Origin: Enterobacter_D sp963521185
GTDB taxonomy: Bacteria; Pseudomonadota; Gammaproteobacteria; Enterobacterales; Enterobacteriaceae
DNA length: 64,000 bases
Direction: 5' to 3'
NCBI GenBank assembly: GCA_963521185.1
Contig: CAUQTV010000002.1
Coordinates: 372,001 to 436,000 of the forward strand
This document shows positions 24,563-34,311 of this stretch, one piece after another (position 1 is the stretch's first letter; every line of letters starts with the position of its first letter). A program made the position numbers and the translations under genes. The notes beneath the pieces were generated by a model. The model did not search any database. It was not told the DNA's origin and was given only the letters and a program-made list of their open reading frames with translations.

Positions 24563-25753
24563 ATGAGTGTACGTTTAGTGTTAACCAAAGGGCGCGAAAA
24601 ATCTCTGCTGCGCCGTCATCCCTGGGTCTTCTCCGGTGCGGTTGCGCGCATGGAAGGCAAAGCCAGCCTCGGTGAAACCATTGATATTGTTGATCATCAG
24701 GGAAAATGGTTAGCCCGTGGTGCTTACTCTCCGGCGTCTCAAATTCGTGCTCGCGTCTGGACGTTTGATAAAGACGAAAGCATCGATATCGCCTTCTTTA
24801 CGCGTCGCCTGCATCAGGCGCAGCAGTGGCGTGACTGGCTGGCGAAGCGCGATGGTCTGGACAGCTACCGTCTGATCGCCGGTGAATCCGACGGTTTACC
24901 CGGTATCACGATTGACCGCTTCGGCAACTTCCTTGTGCTGCAACTGCTGAGCGCAGGCGCGGAATACCAGCGTCCGGCGCTGGTCGCGGCATTACAGGCG
25001 GCTTACCCGGCATGTTCGATTTACGATCGCAGCGATGTGGCGGTGCGTAAAAAAGAGGGCATGGAGTTGACGCAGGGTCTGGTCGCGGGCGATACGCCGC
25101 CTGCGCTGCTGCCTATTGAAGAGAACGGCATGAAGCTGCTGGTGGATATTCAGGCCGGGCACAAAACCGGTTACTACCTCGATCAGCGTGACAGCCGCTT
25201 AGCGACGCGTCGCTATGTAGAAAACCAGCGCGTGCTGAACTGCTTCTCCTACACCGGCGGCTTTGCGGTTTCTGCACTGATGGGCGGCTGTCGCCAGGTG
25301 GTCAGCGTTGACACCTCGCAGGAAGCGCTGGATGTGGCAAAACAAAACGTCGAACTGAATAAGCTGGATCTCAGCAAAGCGGAGTTCGTGCGTGATGACG
25401 TGTTCAAACTGCTGCGTAAATACCGCGATCAGGGAGAAAAGTTCGATGTCATCGTGATGGACCCGCCGAAATTCGTGGAAAATAAAAGCCAGTTGATGGG
25501 GGCGTGCCGTGGGTATAAAGACATCAATATGCTGGCGATCCAGCTGTTGAATCCCGGTGGCGTGCTGCTGACGTTCTCCTGCTCCGGCCTGATGACCACG
25601 GATTTATTTCAGAAAATCATCGCAGATGCCGCTATAGATGCAGGTCGTGATGTACAATTTATAGAGCAGTTCCGTCAGGCCGCCGATCACCCGGTGATTG
25701 CGCCCTACCCGGAAGGTCTGTATCTGAAAGGGTTTGCCTGTCGCGTCATGTAA
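24563..25753 (+). CDS. rlmI: 23S rRNA m5C1962 methyltransferase RlmI
   Basis: A 396-residue SAM-dependent methyltransferase, the same length as E. coli RlmI (YccW). It has an N-terminal PUA domain (about 1-80), an EEHEA-like middle domain, and a Rossmann methyltransferase domain with NCFSYTGGFAVSALMGG for SAM, MDPPKF, and the catalytic cysteine in TFSCSGLM. It is divergent from yccX and followed by hspQ. Confidence 0.95.
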   Translation: MSVRLVLTKGREKSLLRRHPWVFSGAVARMEGKASLGETIDIVDHQGKWLARGAYSPASQIRARVWTFDKDESIDIAFFTRRLHQAQQWRDWLAKRDGLDSYRLIAGESDGLPGITIDRFGNFLVLQLLSAGAEYQRPALVAALQAAYPACSIYDRSDVAVRKKEGMELTQGLVAGDTPPALLPIEENGMKLLVDIQAGHKTGYYLDQRDSRLATRRYVENQRVLNCFSYTGGFAVSALMGGCRQVVSVDTSQEALDVAKQNVELNKLDLSKAEFVRDDVFKLLRKYRDQGEKFDVIVMDPPKFVENKSQLMGACRGYKDINMLAIQLLNPGGVLLTFSCSGLMTTDLFQKIIADAAIDAGRDVQFIEQFRQAADHPVIAPYPEGLYLKGFACRVM

Positions 25754-25812
25754 CTTGATATTTGGATCGTTGCCCCCATCTTTCATGGGGTAACGTTTCA
25801 CAGGAGGTCACG

Positions 25813-26130
25813 ATGATTGCCAGCAAATTCGGTATCGGTCAGCAGGTTCGCCACTCATTATTCGGTTATTTAGGTGTCGTCGTCGACATCGACGCTGAAT
25901 ACTCGCTGGATGAACCCTCGGCTGATGAGATCGCCGTCAACGACGACCTGCGCGCCGCGCCCTGGTATCATGTGGTGATGGAAGATGACGATGGTCTGCC
26001 GATGCATACCTATCTGGCTGAAGCCCAGTTGAGTCACGAAATCGTCGATGAGCATCCTGAACAGCCCTCCCTGGATGAGCTGGCGCAGACTATCCGCAAA
26101 CAGTTACAGGCACCACGGCTACGCAACTAG
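25813..26130 (+). CDS. hspQ: Heat shock protein HspQ
   Basis: A 105-residue protein identical in length to E. coli HspQ (YccV), a hemimethylated-DNA-binding-fold protein that acts as a specificity factor for the Lon protease. Typical blocks are FGIGQQVRHSLFGYLGVVVDID and APWYHVVMEDDDGLPMHTYLAEAQL. The ATG follows AGGAGG by seven bases; the longer open frame upstream is not coding. Confidence 0.94.
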   Translation: MIASKFGIGQQVRHSLFGYLGVVVDIDAEYSLDEPSADEIAVNDDLRAAPWYHVVMEDDDGLPMHTYLAEAQLSHEIVDEHPEQPSLDELAQTIRKQLQAPRLRN

Positions 26131-26137
26131 CCTGCTA

Positions 26138-26159
26138 CCCCGCCTGCGCGGGGTTTTTT
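26138..26159 (+). terminator. Terminator of hspQ
   Basis: The stem CCCCGC / GCGGGG with loop CTGC is followed by six T, just before the convergent yccU stop. Confidence 0.85.
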
Positions 26160-26160
26160 G

Positions 26161-26574
26161 TTAGCGCGCCAGACCCAGACGCGGGATTTCAATCGCCGGG
26201 CAGCGATCCATCACCACGTTCAATCCCGCTTCTCCTGCCAGCACGGCGGCCTGCTCGTTGATCACGCCAAGCTGCATCCACAGCGTTTTCGCGCCCACGG
26301 CGATCGCTTCCTGCGCCACACCCCACGCGGCTTCTGAGTTACGAAACACATCCACCATATCGATTTTTTCCGGCACATCGGCCAGGGTGGCGTAACCCTG
26401 CTGACCCAGCAACGTTTGCCCGGCCACTTTGGGCGATACCGGGATCACGTGATAGCCCTGATCGAGCAAATACTTCATTACCCGGTAGCTCGGTCGATCG
26501 GGTTTGTCGCTCGCCCCAACCAGCGCGATGGTGCGGGTGGATTTTAAGATGCCAGCAATATCGGTCTCTTTCAT
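26161..26574 (-). CDS. yccU: CoA-binding domain protein YccU
   Basis: A 137-residue Rossmann-fold protein of the CoA-binding family, the same length as E. coli YccU. The binding loop is IALVGASDKPDRPSYRVM; PVSPKVAG and TLWMQLGVINEQAA are also family-typical, as is the Cys in MDRCPAIE. Its function is unknown. I start at MKETDIAG (26574), which has GGAGGACACT ahead, not at the upstream ATG of the longer frame. Confidence 0.92.
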   Translation of the reverse strand: MKETDIAGILKSTRTIALVGASDKPDRPSYRVMKYLLDQGYHVIPVSPKVAGQTLLGQQGYATLADVPEKIDMVDVFRNSEAAWGVAQEAIAVGAKTLWMQLGVINEQAAVLAGEAGLNVVMDRCPAIEIPRLGLAR

Positions 26575-26759
26575 AGTGTCCTCCAGAAATAGTGTCCTCA
26601 AGGCAATTTCAACAAGTGTACGCCAAAGCGCTGCACTCAACCATTTATCCCATACGTCCGCATGAGGGAAAAAAGCGCGGCATCTCTATATGGTAGTAAA
26701 CACGCTGTTCGTAAAATTTTGATACATTCTCGCGAGATGCCCAGTGGCAGGAGAGTTTT

Positions 26760-27416
26760 ATGAGAACCGGCTTGACCACAACGCTGCTCTTTTGCCTGAT
26801 GCCGGTGACCGCTTTTGCCACAACGCTGCGCCTCTCGACTGATATTGACCTGCTGGTATTGGATGGCAAAAAAGTATCCAGTTCGCTGCTGCGCGGTGCT
26901 GACAGTATTGAGCTGGATAACGGGCCGCACCAGCTGGTGTTTCGCGTTGAAAAAAACCTCCGCCAGACGCCCCACGAGCAGCGCCTCTACATCTCGCCCC
27001 CGTTGATTGCCAGTTTTGATACCCGAGCGATAAGCCAGGTGAACTTCGATTTGCCCCGTATTGAGACGCAGAGAGAGTCAGAAAACTTTACCGCGTCACC
27101 GGTGGTGGCGCTGCTGGACGGAAAGGCCGCGCCCATTCCGGTCAGGCTGGATATTCTCGCCATTACCGGAAACGCCAAAAGTCCCGATTACGAACAGGAA
27201 ACCGAGCGCTATAACAAACAGGGCAAGCACGCATCGTTACGCCAGTTTGCGCCGATGATGGCCGATGACAGCACGCTGCTTTCCGGTGTGTCTGAACTGG
27301 ACGTGCCGCCGTCGCAGACGCTCACCGAGCAACGGCTGCGCTACTGGTACCAGCAGGCCGACTCGCAGACCCGCGACCGCTTTATGCAGTGGGCCAGACA
27401 GCAGCCCTCCTCGTAA
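26760..27416 (+). CDS. csgI: Periplasmic DUF2057 protein YccT (CsgI)
   Basis: A 218-residue exported protein (E. coli YccT is 220 aa). The signal peptide ends PVTAFA near residue 20. The DUF2057 pattern is seen in LRLSTDIDLLVLDGKKVSSSLLRGADSIELDNGPHQLVFR (given here only as the region 22-61). In E. coli, YccT/CsgI inhibits extracellular curli fibre assembly by acting on CsgA. AGGAGAG lies ahead of the start codon. It is divergent from yccU and precedes mgsA. Confidence 0.9.
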   Translation: MRTGLTTTLLFCLMPVTAFATTLRLSTDIDLLVLDGKKVSSSLLRGADSIELDNGPHQLVFRVEKNLRQTPHEQRLYISPPLIASFDTRAISQVNFDLPRIETQRESENFTASPVVALLDGKAAPIPVRLDILAITGNAKSPDYEQETERYNKQGKHASLRQFAPMMADDSTLLSGVSELDVPPSQTLTEQRLRYWYQQADSQTRDRFMQWARQQPSS

Positions 27417-27527
27417 GCGTGCGGCAGTTCACAAACGCTTTTCCCGCCCCGTTTTTTTTATGCCTTTCTATTGCAGCATCAAATGCTTCCAGTAATCTGT
27501 AGCAAAGCTCATTAACGGAAAGGGATT

Positions 27528-27986
27528 ATGGAACTCACGACACGCGCGTTACCGCCGCGTAAGCACATTGCGCTTGTTGCGCACGATCACTGCAAAACGA
27601 TGCTGATGAACTGGGTTGAACGTCATCAGCCGCTGCTGGCGCAGCACGAACTCTACGCCACGGGCACCACCGGAAATCTTATCCAGCGCGCGACCGGCAT
27701 GAACGTTAACGCCATGCTGAGCGGCCCGATGGGCGGCGATCAGCAGGTAGGTGCGATGATCGCGGAAGGTAAAATTGACGTGCTGATTTTCTTCTGGGAT
27801 CCGCTTAATGCCGTACCGCATGACCCGGACGTGAAAGCGCTACTGCGCCTGGCAACGGTGTGGAATATTCCGGTGGCGACCAACGTCTCTACCGCCGACT
27901 TTATTATCCAGTCGCCGACCTTTAACGACAGCGTCGAAATCTTAATCCCGGACTACCAGCGTTATCTGGCTGAACGATTAAAATAA
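27528..27986 (+). CDS. mgsA: Methylglyoxal synthase MgsA
   Basis: A 152-residue enzyme, the same length as E. coli MgsA, turning dihydroxyacetone phosphate into methylglyoxal and phosphate. The N-terminal region has ALVAHDHCK with the catalytic His; ATGTTGNLI binds phosphate; MLSGPMGGDQQVG and FFWDPLNAVPHDPD carry the catalytic Asp residues. AAAGGGA precedes the start. Confidence 0.96.
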   Translation: MELTTRALPPRKHIALVAHDHCKTMLMNWVERHQPLLAQHELYATGTTGNLIQRATGMNVNAMLSGPMGGDQQVGAMIAEGKIDVLIFFWDPLNAVPHDPDVKALLRLATVWNIPVATNVSTADFIIQSPTFNDSVEILIPDYQRYLAERLK

Positions 27987-28003
27987 GCCCTTGCCGGTAA
28001 ACG

Positions 28004-28028
28004 AACAGGCGGTGTGACCGCCTGTTTT
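28004..28028. terminator. Bidirectional terminator between mgsA and helD
   Basis: A perfect nine-base stem ACAGGCGGT / ACCGCCTGT with a three-base loop is followed by TTTT on the plus strand. On the minus strand the tail is TCG and weak, so it mainly serves mgsA. Confidence 0.7.
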
Positions 28029-28031
28029 GCG

Positions 28032-30086
28032 TTAGGGCTTGCGCGCTACCGGCACATCAAGCTGCTTTAGGATTTCCACAAACGCTGACGGCTGCGCTTT
28101 GTCGAACAGCAACCAGACGCGCTTACGCGCTCGCGTCATAGCGACGTAAAGCAGGCGTCGCTCTTCGGCATCCGGGAACTCCTCCGGCGCGGGCAACAAC
28201 GCCTGCTCCATGATTGATTCACGCGCCGGTGCTGGAAAGCCCTCCTGCCCCTCCTGCAACCCCAGCACCACGACATACTCCGCCTGTTGACCTTTACTGG
28301 CATGAATGGTCATAAAATCCAGCTGAAGTTTTGGCCAGCGCGTCGCGGCCTTCGACAGCGCCTCAGGCTTAAGGTGATGATAGCGAGCGAGAATCAGAAT
28401 GCGGTCATCCGGCGTCGCGTAACCGCTGAGCTTATCTAACAGCGCATCAAGCTGATCCTGCGCCAGCAGCGTCACCGCGTGCTTATCGCCCGGCGTCAGG
28501 CTGTTGAGCGGTTTAGTGAGCTGATAGGGGTTTTGCTGAACAAAGCGGTTTGCCACTTCGCCAATGCGGGTATTGAAGCGGTAGGTGGTATCCAGCGCAC
28601 AGCTATCCCCTTCACCAAAGTAGTGATGGAAGGCCGTGGTCAGCGATAGCTGCGCACCGCTAAAGCGATAAATCGCCTGCCAGTCATCGCCCACCGCAAA
28701 CAGCGACGTGTGGGAATTTTGCTGACGCAATGCCGCCAGCAACGCCGCGCGCTGGGGGGAGATATCCTGAAACTCATCCACCAGAATGTGTTTCCACGGG
28801 CTGATAAATCGTCCCTTCTCAAGCACAATGATCGCCTGGTGGATCAGCCCGGAAAAATCGACGGCGTTTTCAGCTTTCAGCGCGCTCTTCCACGCTTTCA
28901 GCATTGGGGCCATGAGCTTGACCCGTTTTGAAAACAGATTGCGAACCTCTTCCGGCGCGCTGGCAATCATCTCAGCCTGTGCGCCACCGTGCATGCGCAT
29001 TAAACTTACCCAGCGATCAAGCCGCCCGGCAAGGCGACGCTGTAAGGTGGCATCGGACCAGAAACTGCCTTCTGGCACCGTCCATTCCAGCTCCTCTTCC
29101 AGCCACTGACGCCAGCCTTTGGCCTGCGCTTTCTTCTCACTGCACTGCTGCTGCCAGGCGTCGATAAAGAGTTTTTGACGGGCTTTGGTATCATTTTCCA
29201 GCGTACTGATGACCGGCACTTTTTTACTGCCCTGCTGGATGATATGCAGCGCCAGGGCATGAAACGTCCGGGCGCTGATCTCCTCGGTGTGCAAGCGCTC
29301 GCGGATACGTTCGTCCATCTCTTGTGCGGCTTTGCGACCAAACGCCAGCAGCAGGATCTGATCGGCGGCCGCTTCACCACGCGTAAGCAACCACCCGGCC
29401 CTGGCCACCAGCACGGAGGTTTTCCCGCTGCCCGCGCCCGCCAGCACCAGTAAAGCGTGCTCACCGTTGACCACGGCACGCGCCTGCGCCGGATTAAGCG
29501 GCGACGTTTCGACCTGTTCGAAGAACGGCGCATACTCTGTGAGCATCGCGTCGGTCCACGTCTGATTATGCTTCGCGCGGCAGCCTTCAACGTCATTGAG
29601 CCAGGCCAGGCACTGATGCCATCGTTCACGGCAGTTATCGAAACTTTCCAGACGAGCGGTCGGTACTGGCAGGGCGTCAAACGCGCGGGTCAGTTGCTGT
29701 TGCAGGCCAAGCGTCTGCTGGCGCGTGAGCCATTTGCCGCGATCAATATTCTCGTTGATGGCATCCAGCTGTGCTTGTAGCACGCCTGCGGCCACCTCGC
29801 TCATCTCCGCGCTCCACTGGGTCCAGAGGCTGTTGAGGTGCTGCCAGAACTGCTGGGTTTCCGACCACTCCGTGCCGTGCAGACGCACGACCTTGTTGTC
29901 CGCCAGTACAAACTCCAGCTCGCCCCACACCAGCCCGCGCTTGCAGACAATGGTTAATAACTGATTGAATGGTATAAGGTACTCATGACGGTCGCCTGAC
30001 ACTTTAACGCCCGCGTGTAAAATCACCACCCGGTCGTAAGGGTGCTGCGCCAGCCGTTTTCCTAAGGACGTTGCTTTCAGTTCCAT
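28032..30086 (-). CDS. helD: DNA helicase IV HelD
   Basis: A 684-residue superfamily 1 (UvrD/Rep-like) 3'-5' DNA helicase, the same length as E. coli HelD. Motif I is LAGAGSGKTS (about residues 216-225); motif II is ILVDEFQDISP; motif III follows as AVGDDWQAIYRFSGA; motif V has MTIHASKGQQAEYV; motif VI is LLYVAMTRARKRV. The N-terminal 200 residues carry the helicase IV-specific domain. It acts in recombination and repair. It is convergent with mgsA and divergent from yccF. Confidence 0.96.
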   Translation of the reverse strand: MELKATSLGKRLAQHPYDRVVILHAGVKVSGDRHEYLIPFNQLLTIVCKRGLVWGELEFVLADNKVVRLHGTEWSETQQFWQHLNSLWTQWSAEMSEVAAGVLQAQLDAINENIDRGKWLTRQQTLGLQQQLTRAFDALPVPTARLESFDNCRERWHQCLAWLNDVEGCRAKHNQTWTDAMLTEYAPFFEQVETSPLNPAQARAVVNGEHALLVLAGAGSGKTSVLVARAGWLLTRGEAAADQILLLAFGRKAAQEMDERIRERLHTEEISARTFHALALHIIQQGSKKVPVISTLENDTKARQKLFIDAWQQQCSEKKAQAKGWRQWLEEELEWTVPEGSFWSDATLQRRLAGRLDRWVSLMRMHGGAQAEMIASAPEEVRNLFSKRVKLMAPMLKAWKSALKAENAVDFSGLIHQAIIVLEKGRFISPWKHILVDEFQDISPQRAALLAALRQQNSHTSLFAVGDDWQAIYRFSGAQLSLTTAFHHYFGEGDSCALDTTYRFNTRIGEVANRFVQQNPYQLTKPLNSLTPGDKHAVTLLAQDQLDALLDKLSGYATPDDRILILARYHHLKPEALSKAATRWPKLQLDFMTIHASKGQQAEYVVVLGLQEGQEGFPAPARESIMEQALLPAPEEFPDAEERRLLYVAMTRARKRVWLLFDKAQPSAFVEILKQLDVPVARKP

Positions 30087-30208
30087 GACGTGTCATTCCC
30101 AACTCATGTCGTTATCTGCCAGTGTAACCGTCAGAGAATGCGTGCTCCAGCCCAAAAAATCGTTACAATTACTGGGCTTTTTCGCTAACGGCTTTACCGC
30201 GAGGATTT

Positions 30209-30655
30209 ATGCGTACTGTACTGAATATTTTAAATTTTGTGCTGGGCGGTTTTTTCACCACCCTGGCGTGGATGCTGGCAACGCTGGTCAGCATTGTGTT
30301 AATCATCACGCTGCCGTTAACGCGATCCTGCTGGGAGATCACCAAACTTTCGCTGCTGCCCTATGGCAATGAAGCGGTGCACGTTGATGAACTGTCACCT
30401 GGCGAGAAAAGCGCGCTAATGAATACCGGTGGTACGCTGCTCAATATCTTCTGGTTCGTGCTCTTCGGCTGGTGGCTGTGCCTGATGCATATTGTCTCAG
30501 GCATCGCCCAGTGTCTGACCATTATTGGCATTCCGGTGGGGATCGCCAATTTTAAAATCGCCGCCATTGCCCTGTGGCCGGTCGGACGTCGTGTGGTGAG
30601 TGTTGAAACCGCCCGCGCCGCCAGAGAAGCCAACGCCCGTCGTCGCTTTCAATAA
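30209..30655 (+). CDS. yccF: Inner membrane protein YccF
   Basis: A 148-residue membrane protein, the same length as E. coli YccF, with two YccF domains: hydrophobic segments at about 10-35 and 75-115, the latter containing GWWLCLMHIVSGIAQCLTIIGIPVG. Its function is not known. GAGGA lies six bases ahead of the start, and yccS follows after 17 bases, so the two are probably cotranscribed. Confidence 0.93.
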   Translation: MRTVLNILNFVLGGFFTTLAWMLATLVSIVLIITLPLTRSCWEITKLSLLPYGNEAVHVDELSPGEKSALMNTGGTLLNIFWFVLFGWWLCLMHIVSGIAQCLTIIGIPVGIANFKIAAIALWPVGRRVVSVETARAAREANARRRFQ

Positions 30656-30672
30656 TAAGGACGCGCGCCGTT

Positions 30673-32799
30673 ATGCTTAGCCCCCTGCTTCGCCGCTACA
30701 CCTGGAACAGCACCTGGCTGTATAACGTCAGGATCTTCATCGCGCTTTGCGGGACCACCGCGTTGCCGTGGTGGCTGGGCGATGTGAAACTGACCATTCC
30801 GCTGACGCTGGGCGTGGTCGCCGCAGCCCTGGCGGATCTCGATGACCGGCTGGCCGGGCGGCTGCGCAACCTGCTCATTACGCTGATCTCTTTCTTTATT
30901 GCTTCAGCGTCGGTGGAGCTGCTTTTCCCCTGGCCGTGGCTGTTTGCGCTGGGACTGATCCTCTCGACCAGCGGCTTTATTCTGCTGGGGGGACTGGGTC
31001 AGCGTTATGCCACCATCGCCTTTGGCGCACTGCTGATCGCCATTTACACCATGCTGGGGATTTCCCTGTACGATCAGTGGTACCAACAACCGGTGCTACT
31101 GCTCACCGGTGCCGTGTGGTTTAACCTGCTGACGCTTATCGGCCATCTGGTGTTCCCCATTCGCCCGTTGCAGGACAATCTGGCCCGCTGCTATGAACAG
31201 CTCGCGCATTACCTTGAGCTGAAATCGCGACTGTTCGATCCAGATATCGAAGACGAAAGCCAGGCACCGCTTTATGACCTGGCGCTGGCAAACGGGCAAC
31301 TGGTGACCATACTGAACCAGACCAAAGCCTCGCTGCTGACGCGCCTGCGCGGCGATCGCGGGCAGCGCGGCACCCGTCGCACGCTGCACTACTACTTTGC
31401 CGCGCAGGATATTCATGAGCGGGCAAGTTCGTCGCATATTCAGTACCAGGCGCTGCGCGAGCATTTTCGCTACAGCGATGTGATGTTCCGCTTTCAGCGC
31501 CTGCTGTCGATGCAGTCTCAGGCCTGTTTATCACTGTCGCGGTGCATCCTGCTGCGCGAGCCCTATCAGCATGATGGGCGTTTCGAGCGTGCGTTTACCC
31601 ATCTTGATGCGGCGCTTGACCGCGTGCGCGCCAGCGGGACCTCTGCCGATCAGATGAAAGCGCTGGGGTTTTTGCTCGATAACCTGCGCGCCATTGATGC
31701 CCAGCTCGCCACCATTGAATCGGAACAGGCGCAGGCCCTGCCCAACAACGATCCGGAAAATCAATTGGCCGACGACGGATTGAACGGCGTCAGTGATATC
31801 AGGCTGCGCCTGGGCCGCAACCTGTCGCCAGAGTCCGCGCTGTTTCGCCATGCGGTGCGCATGTCGATCGTCCTGTGCGTCGGCTACGCCTTTATTCAAC
31901 TGACCGGATTGCAGCATGGTTACTGGATTTTGCTGACCAGCCTGTTTGTCTGCCAGCCAAACTATAACGCCACGCGGCATCGCCTGGCGCTGCGCGTCAT
32001 CGGTACCCTGGTTGGCGTGGCGATCGGTCTGCCGGTGCTGTTCTTTGTACCGTCGATAGAAGGGCAGCTGATTTTAATTGTCATCACCGGCGTGCTGTTT
32101 TTCGCCTTTCGCAATGTGCAGTATGCGCACGCCACGATGTTCATAACGCTGCTGGTACTGCTGTGCTTCAACCTGCTTGGTGAAGGGTTTGAAGTGGCAG
32201 TTCCGCGCATTATCGACACGCTGATCGGCTGCGCGATTGCCTGGGCGGCGGTCAGTTTTATCTGGCCTGACTGGCGGTTTCGCAATTTACACCGCGTGCT
32301 GGAACGGGCGATTGATGCGAACTGCCGCTATCTTGACGCGATACTGGAGCAGTACCATCAGGGTCGCGATAACCGCCTGGCGTACCGCATTGCGCGTCGG
32401 GATGCGCACAACCGGGACGCAGAGCTGGCGTCAGTGGTGTCAAACATGTCAACGGAACCCGGTGCGAGCGCTGAACTGCGCGATGCGGCGTTCCGTCTGC
32501 TTTGCCTGAACCATACCCTCACCAGCTATATTTCTGCCCTGGGTGCGCACCGCGAACAATTAACGCATCCGGAAATCCTCGCGCTCCTTGATGATGCCGT
32601 TTGTTATGTCGACGATGCGCTGCACCACTCGCCGGCGGACGAAATGCGCGTGCAGGTAAGTCTGGAAAACCTTACCGAACGCATCAGGCAGGTTGAGCCG
32701 CGCACCGACAGTAAAGAGCCGCTGGTACTCCAGCAGATTGGCCTGGTGGTGGCGCTCTTACCCGAAATTTGCCGCTTACAGCGTCAGGTCCCGCGCTGA
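30673..32799 (+). CDS. yccS: FUSC-family inner membrane protein YccS
   Basis: A 708-residue protein (E. coli YccS is about 717 aa) with two membrane-helix bundles, roughly 15-160 and 390-530, separated by a soluble region. The architecture is that of the FUSC/YccS-YhfK family, related to aromatic acid efflux proteins such as AaeB. Conserved stretches include PLTLGVVAAALADLDDRLAG and SLFVCQPNYNATRHRL. The substrate is unknown. Its 3' end overlaps the convergent sxy gene by 16 bases. Confidence 0.92.
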   Translation: MLSPLLRRYTWNSTWLYNVRIFIALCGTTALPWWLGDVKLTIPLTLGVVAAALADLDDRLAGRLRNLLITLISFFIASASVELLFPWPWLFALGLILSTSGFILLGGLGQRYATIAFGALLIAIYTMLGISLYDQWYQQPVLLLTGAVWFNLLTLIGHLVFPIRPLQDNLARCYEQLAHYLELKSRLFDPDIEDESQAPLYDLALANGQLVTILNQTKASLLTRLRGDRGQRGTRRTLHYYFAAQDIHERASSSHIQYQALREHFRYSDVMFRFQRLLSMQSQACLSLSRCILLREPYQHDGRFERAFTHLDAALDRVRASGTSADQMKALGFLLDNLRAIDAQLATIESEQAQALPNNDPENQLADDGLNGVSDIRLRLGRNLSPESALFRHAVRMSIVLCVGYAFIQLTGLQHGYWILLTSLFVCQPNYNATRHRLALRVIGTLVGVAIGLPVLFFVPSIEGQLILIVITGVLFFAFRNVQYAHATMFITLLVLLCFNLLGEGFEVAVPRIIDTLIGCAIAWAAVSFIWPDWRFRNLHRVLERAIDANCRYLDAILEQYHQGRDNRLAYRIARRDAHNRDAELASVVSNMSTEPGASAELRDAAFRLLCLNHTLTSYISALGAHREQLTHPEILALLDDAVCYVDDALHHSPADEMRVQVSLENLTERIRQVEPRTDSKEPLVLQQIGLVVALLPEICRLQRQVPR

Positions 32800-33413
32800 T
32801 TTTCCCGCGCCTGTTTTTCAAATTCGTTGTACCACTCCCGTAGCTCCTGGCGTATCTCCGCCGGGAGCGCGGCTTCGTGCATTCCCTCAATGGCACCTTC
32901 AAGTGCGAGAAGAACTTTTACGCCAAGATGCGTGTTGGCCCCCCGCAGACGAACCCAGCAGGCTTTCGCCCCGAGAGTTCTCAAGGTCGTAAAGTCATTG
33001 ATCCCGGCCTCCAGCAAGAGAAGTTCAAGCTGAAAGGATAGATTTGGCAAATCCTTAAGTCTGGAACTACGCAGGCGCTGCATTTTTTCCGAACGTGCGG
33101 CTGACAGCGACCAGGACGATAATGTCACCAGCGTATCTTTGTCATGCCAAAGATTTTCGTCGACGCGGTAGTAATTTAGCAGCACAGGTCGCCCCCGCTT
33201 AATCAGCGTCAGCATTGGCGCGGGATGGCGCAGACAGTAGGTTGCGCTCTGTTCACAGGCACGGAGATAGAGATCCCCTTCGGCGACCATGGCGAAGACC
33301 GTGTCATCTACCGACAGGCTGTAACCACCGAAAAGCGCACGGTAGTTAATTTTCCCGAGTTCTGAGAGATATTCGCAAGACTTATAGATCCGTTGGTACG
33401 AAATGGTTTTCAT
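32784..33413 (-). CDS. sxy: Competence regulator Sxy (TfoX)
   Basis: A 209-residue protein, the same length as E. coli Sxy. Sxy works with CRP to activate genes with CRP-S sites, mainly DNA-uptake genes. The TfoX N-terminal domain has LSELGKINYRALFGGYSLSVDDTVFAMV, and the C-terminal domain has LKDLPNLSFQLELLLLEAGI followed by RTLGAKACWVRLRG. The last residues differ from E. coli. It is divergent from sulA. Confidence 0.94.
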   Translation of the reverse strand: MKTISYQRIYKSCEYLSELGKINYRALFGGYSLSVDDTVFAMVAEGDLYLRACEQSATYCLRHPAPMLTLIKRGRPVLLNYYRVDENLWHDKDTLVTLSSWSLSAARSEKMQRLRSSRLKDLPNLSFQLELLLLEAGINDFTTLRTLGAKACWVRLRGANTHLGVKVLLALEGAIEGMHEAALPAEIRQELREWYNEFEKQARENQRGT

Positions 33414-33592
33414 GATTAATCCTTTAAAATCATGGCGTAAGAATGTCTTATTCGGTTAACGGATCCGCTAGTGAGGAACATAAGGAACTTGTGAGGCGGC
33501 GGCAAGATGAATTTTGCAAACGTAGCCGCTATAAGCAAAATTTGCGATGCGCTTTCAGAAATTGAGGTTGATCTTTATACGACCAGGGGTTA

Positions 33593-33608
33593 CTGTATGG
33601 ATATACAG
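33593..33608. promoter_or_regulatory. LexA (SOS) box of sulA
   Basis: CTGTATGGATATACAG is a full CTGT-N8-ACAG match. It overlaps the -10 region of the promoter: TTGATC (33568-33573) stands 17 bp before TACTGT (33591-33596). Confidence 0.92.
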
Positions 33609-33631
33609 TAACTATCAGGGCTGGAATGATT

Positions 33632-34144
33632 ATGTACACTTCAGGCTATGCAAATCGCTCATCATCACGCACTGCTTTAGCAGGCAACCGTGCACACACA
33701 GCAACGGCTGGCGTCACCACTACCGGCGTGATCAGTGAAGTCGTCTATCGCGAAGATCAGCCCATGATGACGCAGTTGCTTTTATTGCCGCTCTTGCAGC
33801 AGCTTGGTCAGCAGGAGCGCTGGCAGCTGTGGTTAACCCCGCAGCAAAGATTAAGTCGTGAGTGGGTTCAGGCTTCCGGCCTGCCACTGACCAAACTGAT
33901 GCAGATCAGTCAACTCTCGCCCTGCGATACGCTGGAATCCATGATCAGGGCGTTACGGACGGGAAATTACAGCGTGGTGATTGGCTGGCATGCCGAAGAA
34001 TTGACCAATGAAGAGCACCAGCGTCTCGTTCGGGCTGCCGAAGAAGGGAATGCAATGGGGTTCATTATGCGACCGGTTCGTCTGGATCCTCACGCCACAA
34101 GACAGTTATCTGGTCTAAAAATTCACTCCAATTTGTATCATTAA
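33632..34144 (+). CDS. sulA: SOS cell division inhibitor SulA
   Basis: A 170-residue protein (169 aa in E. coli) that binds FtsZ and blocks division during the SOS response; Lon degrades it. The first 35 residues vary from E. coli, as expected, while the core from GVISEVVYREDQPMMTQLLLLP through SREWVQASGLPLTK to the C-terminal Lon-recognition tail HSNLYH is nearly identical. I use the MYTSGYA start, homologous to E. coli; an ATG two codons upstream is possible. A strong LexA box lies in the promoter. Confidence 0.95.
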   Translation: MYTSGYANRSSSRTALAGNRAHTATAGVTTTGVISEVVYREDQPMMTQLLLLPLLQQLGQQERWQLWLTPQQRLSREWVQASGLPLTKLMQISQLSPCDTLESMIRALRTGNYSVVIGWHAEELTNEEHQRLVRAAEEGNAMGFIMRPVRLDPHATRQLSGLKIHSNLYH

Positions 34145-34311
34145 GTGAATTTAAGATAATTCCTGGGATTTATTTTGCGAAAACGCTAGCTCGCTGGTTA
34201 TTCGAGTAAATCCAGCGTGGAAGCCTGTCTGGTGCGGTTTGCGCCTTTGGTCGCTGGCGACATTCTGGTCATAAATGTTAAATATTGTGTACACAAATCT
34301 TTTTTTTTCAT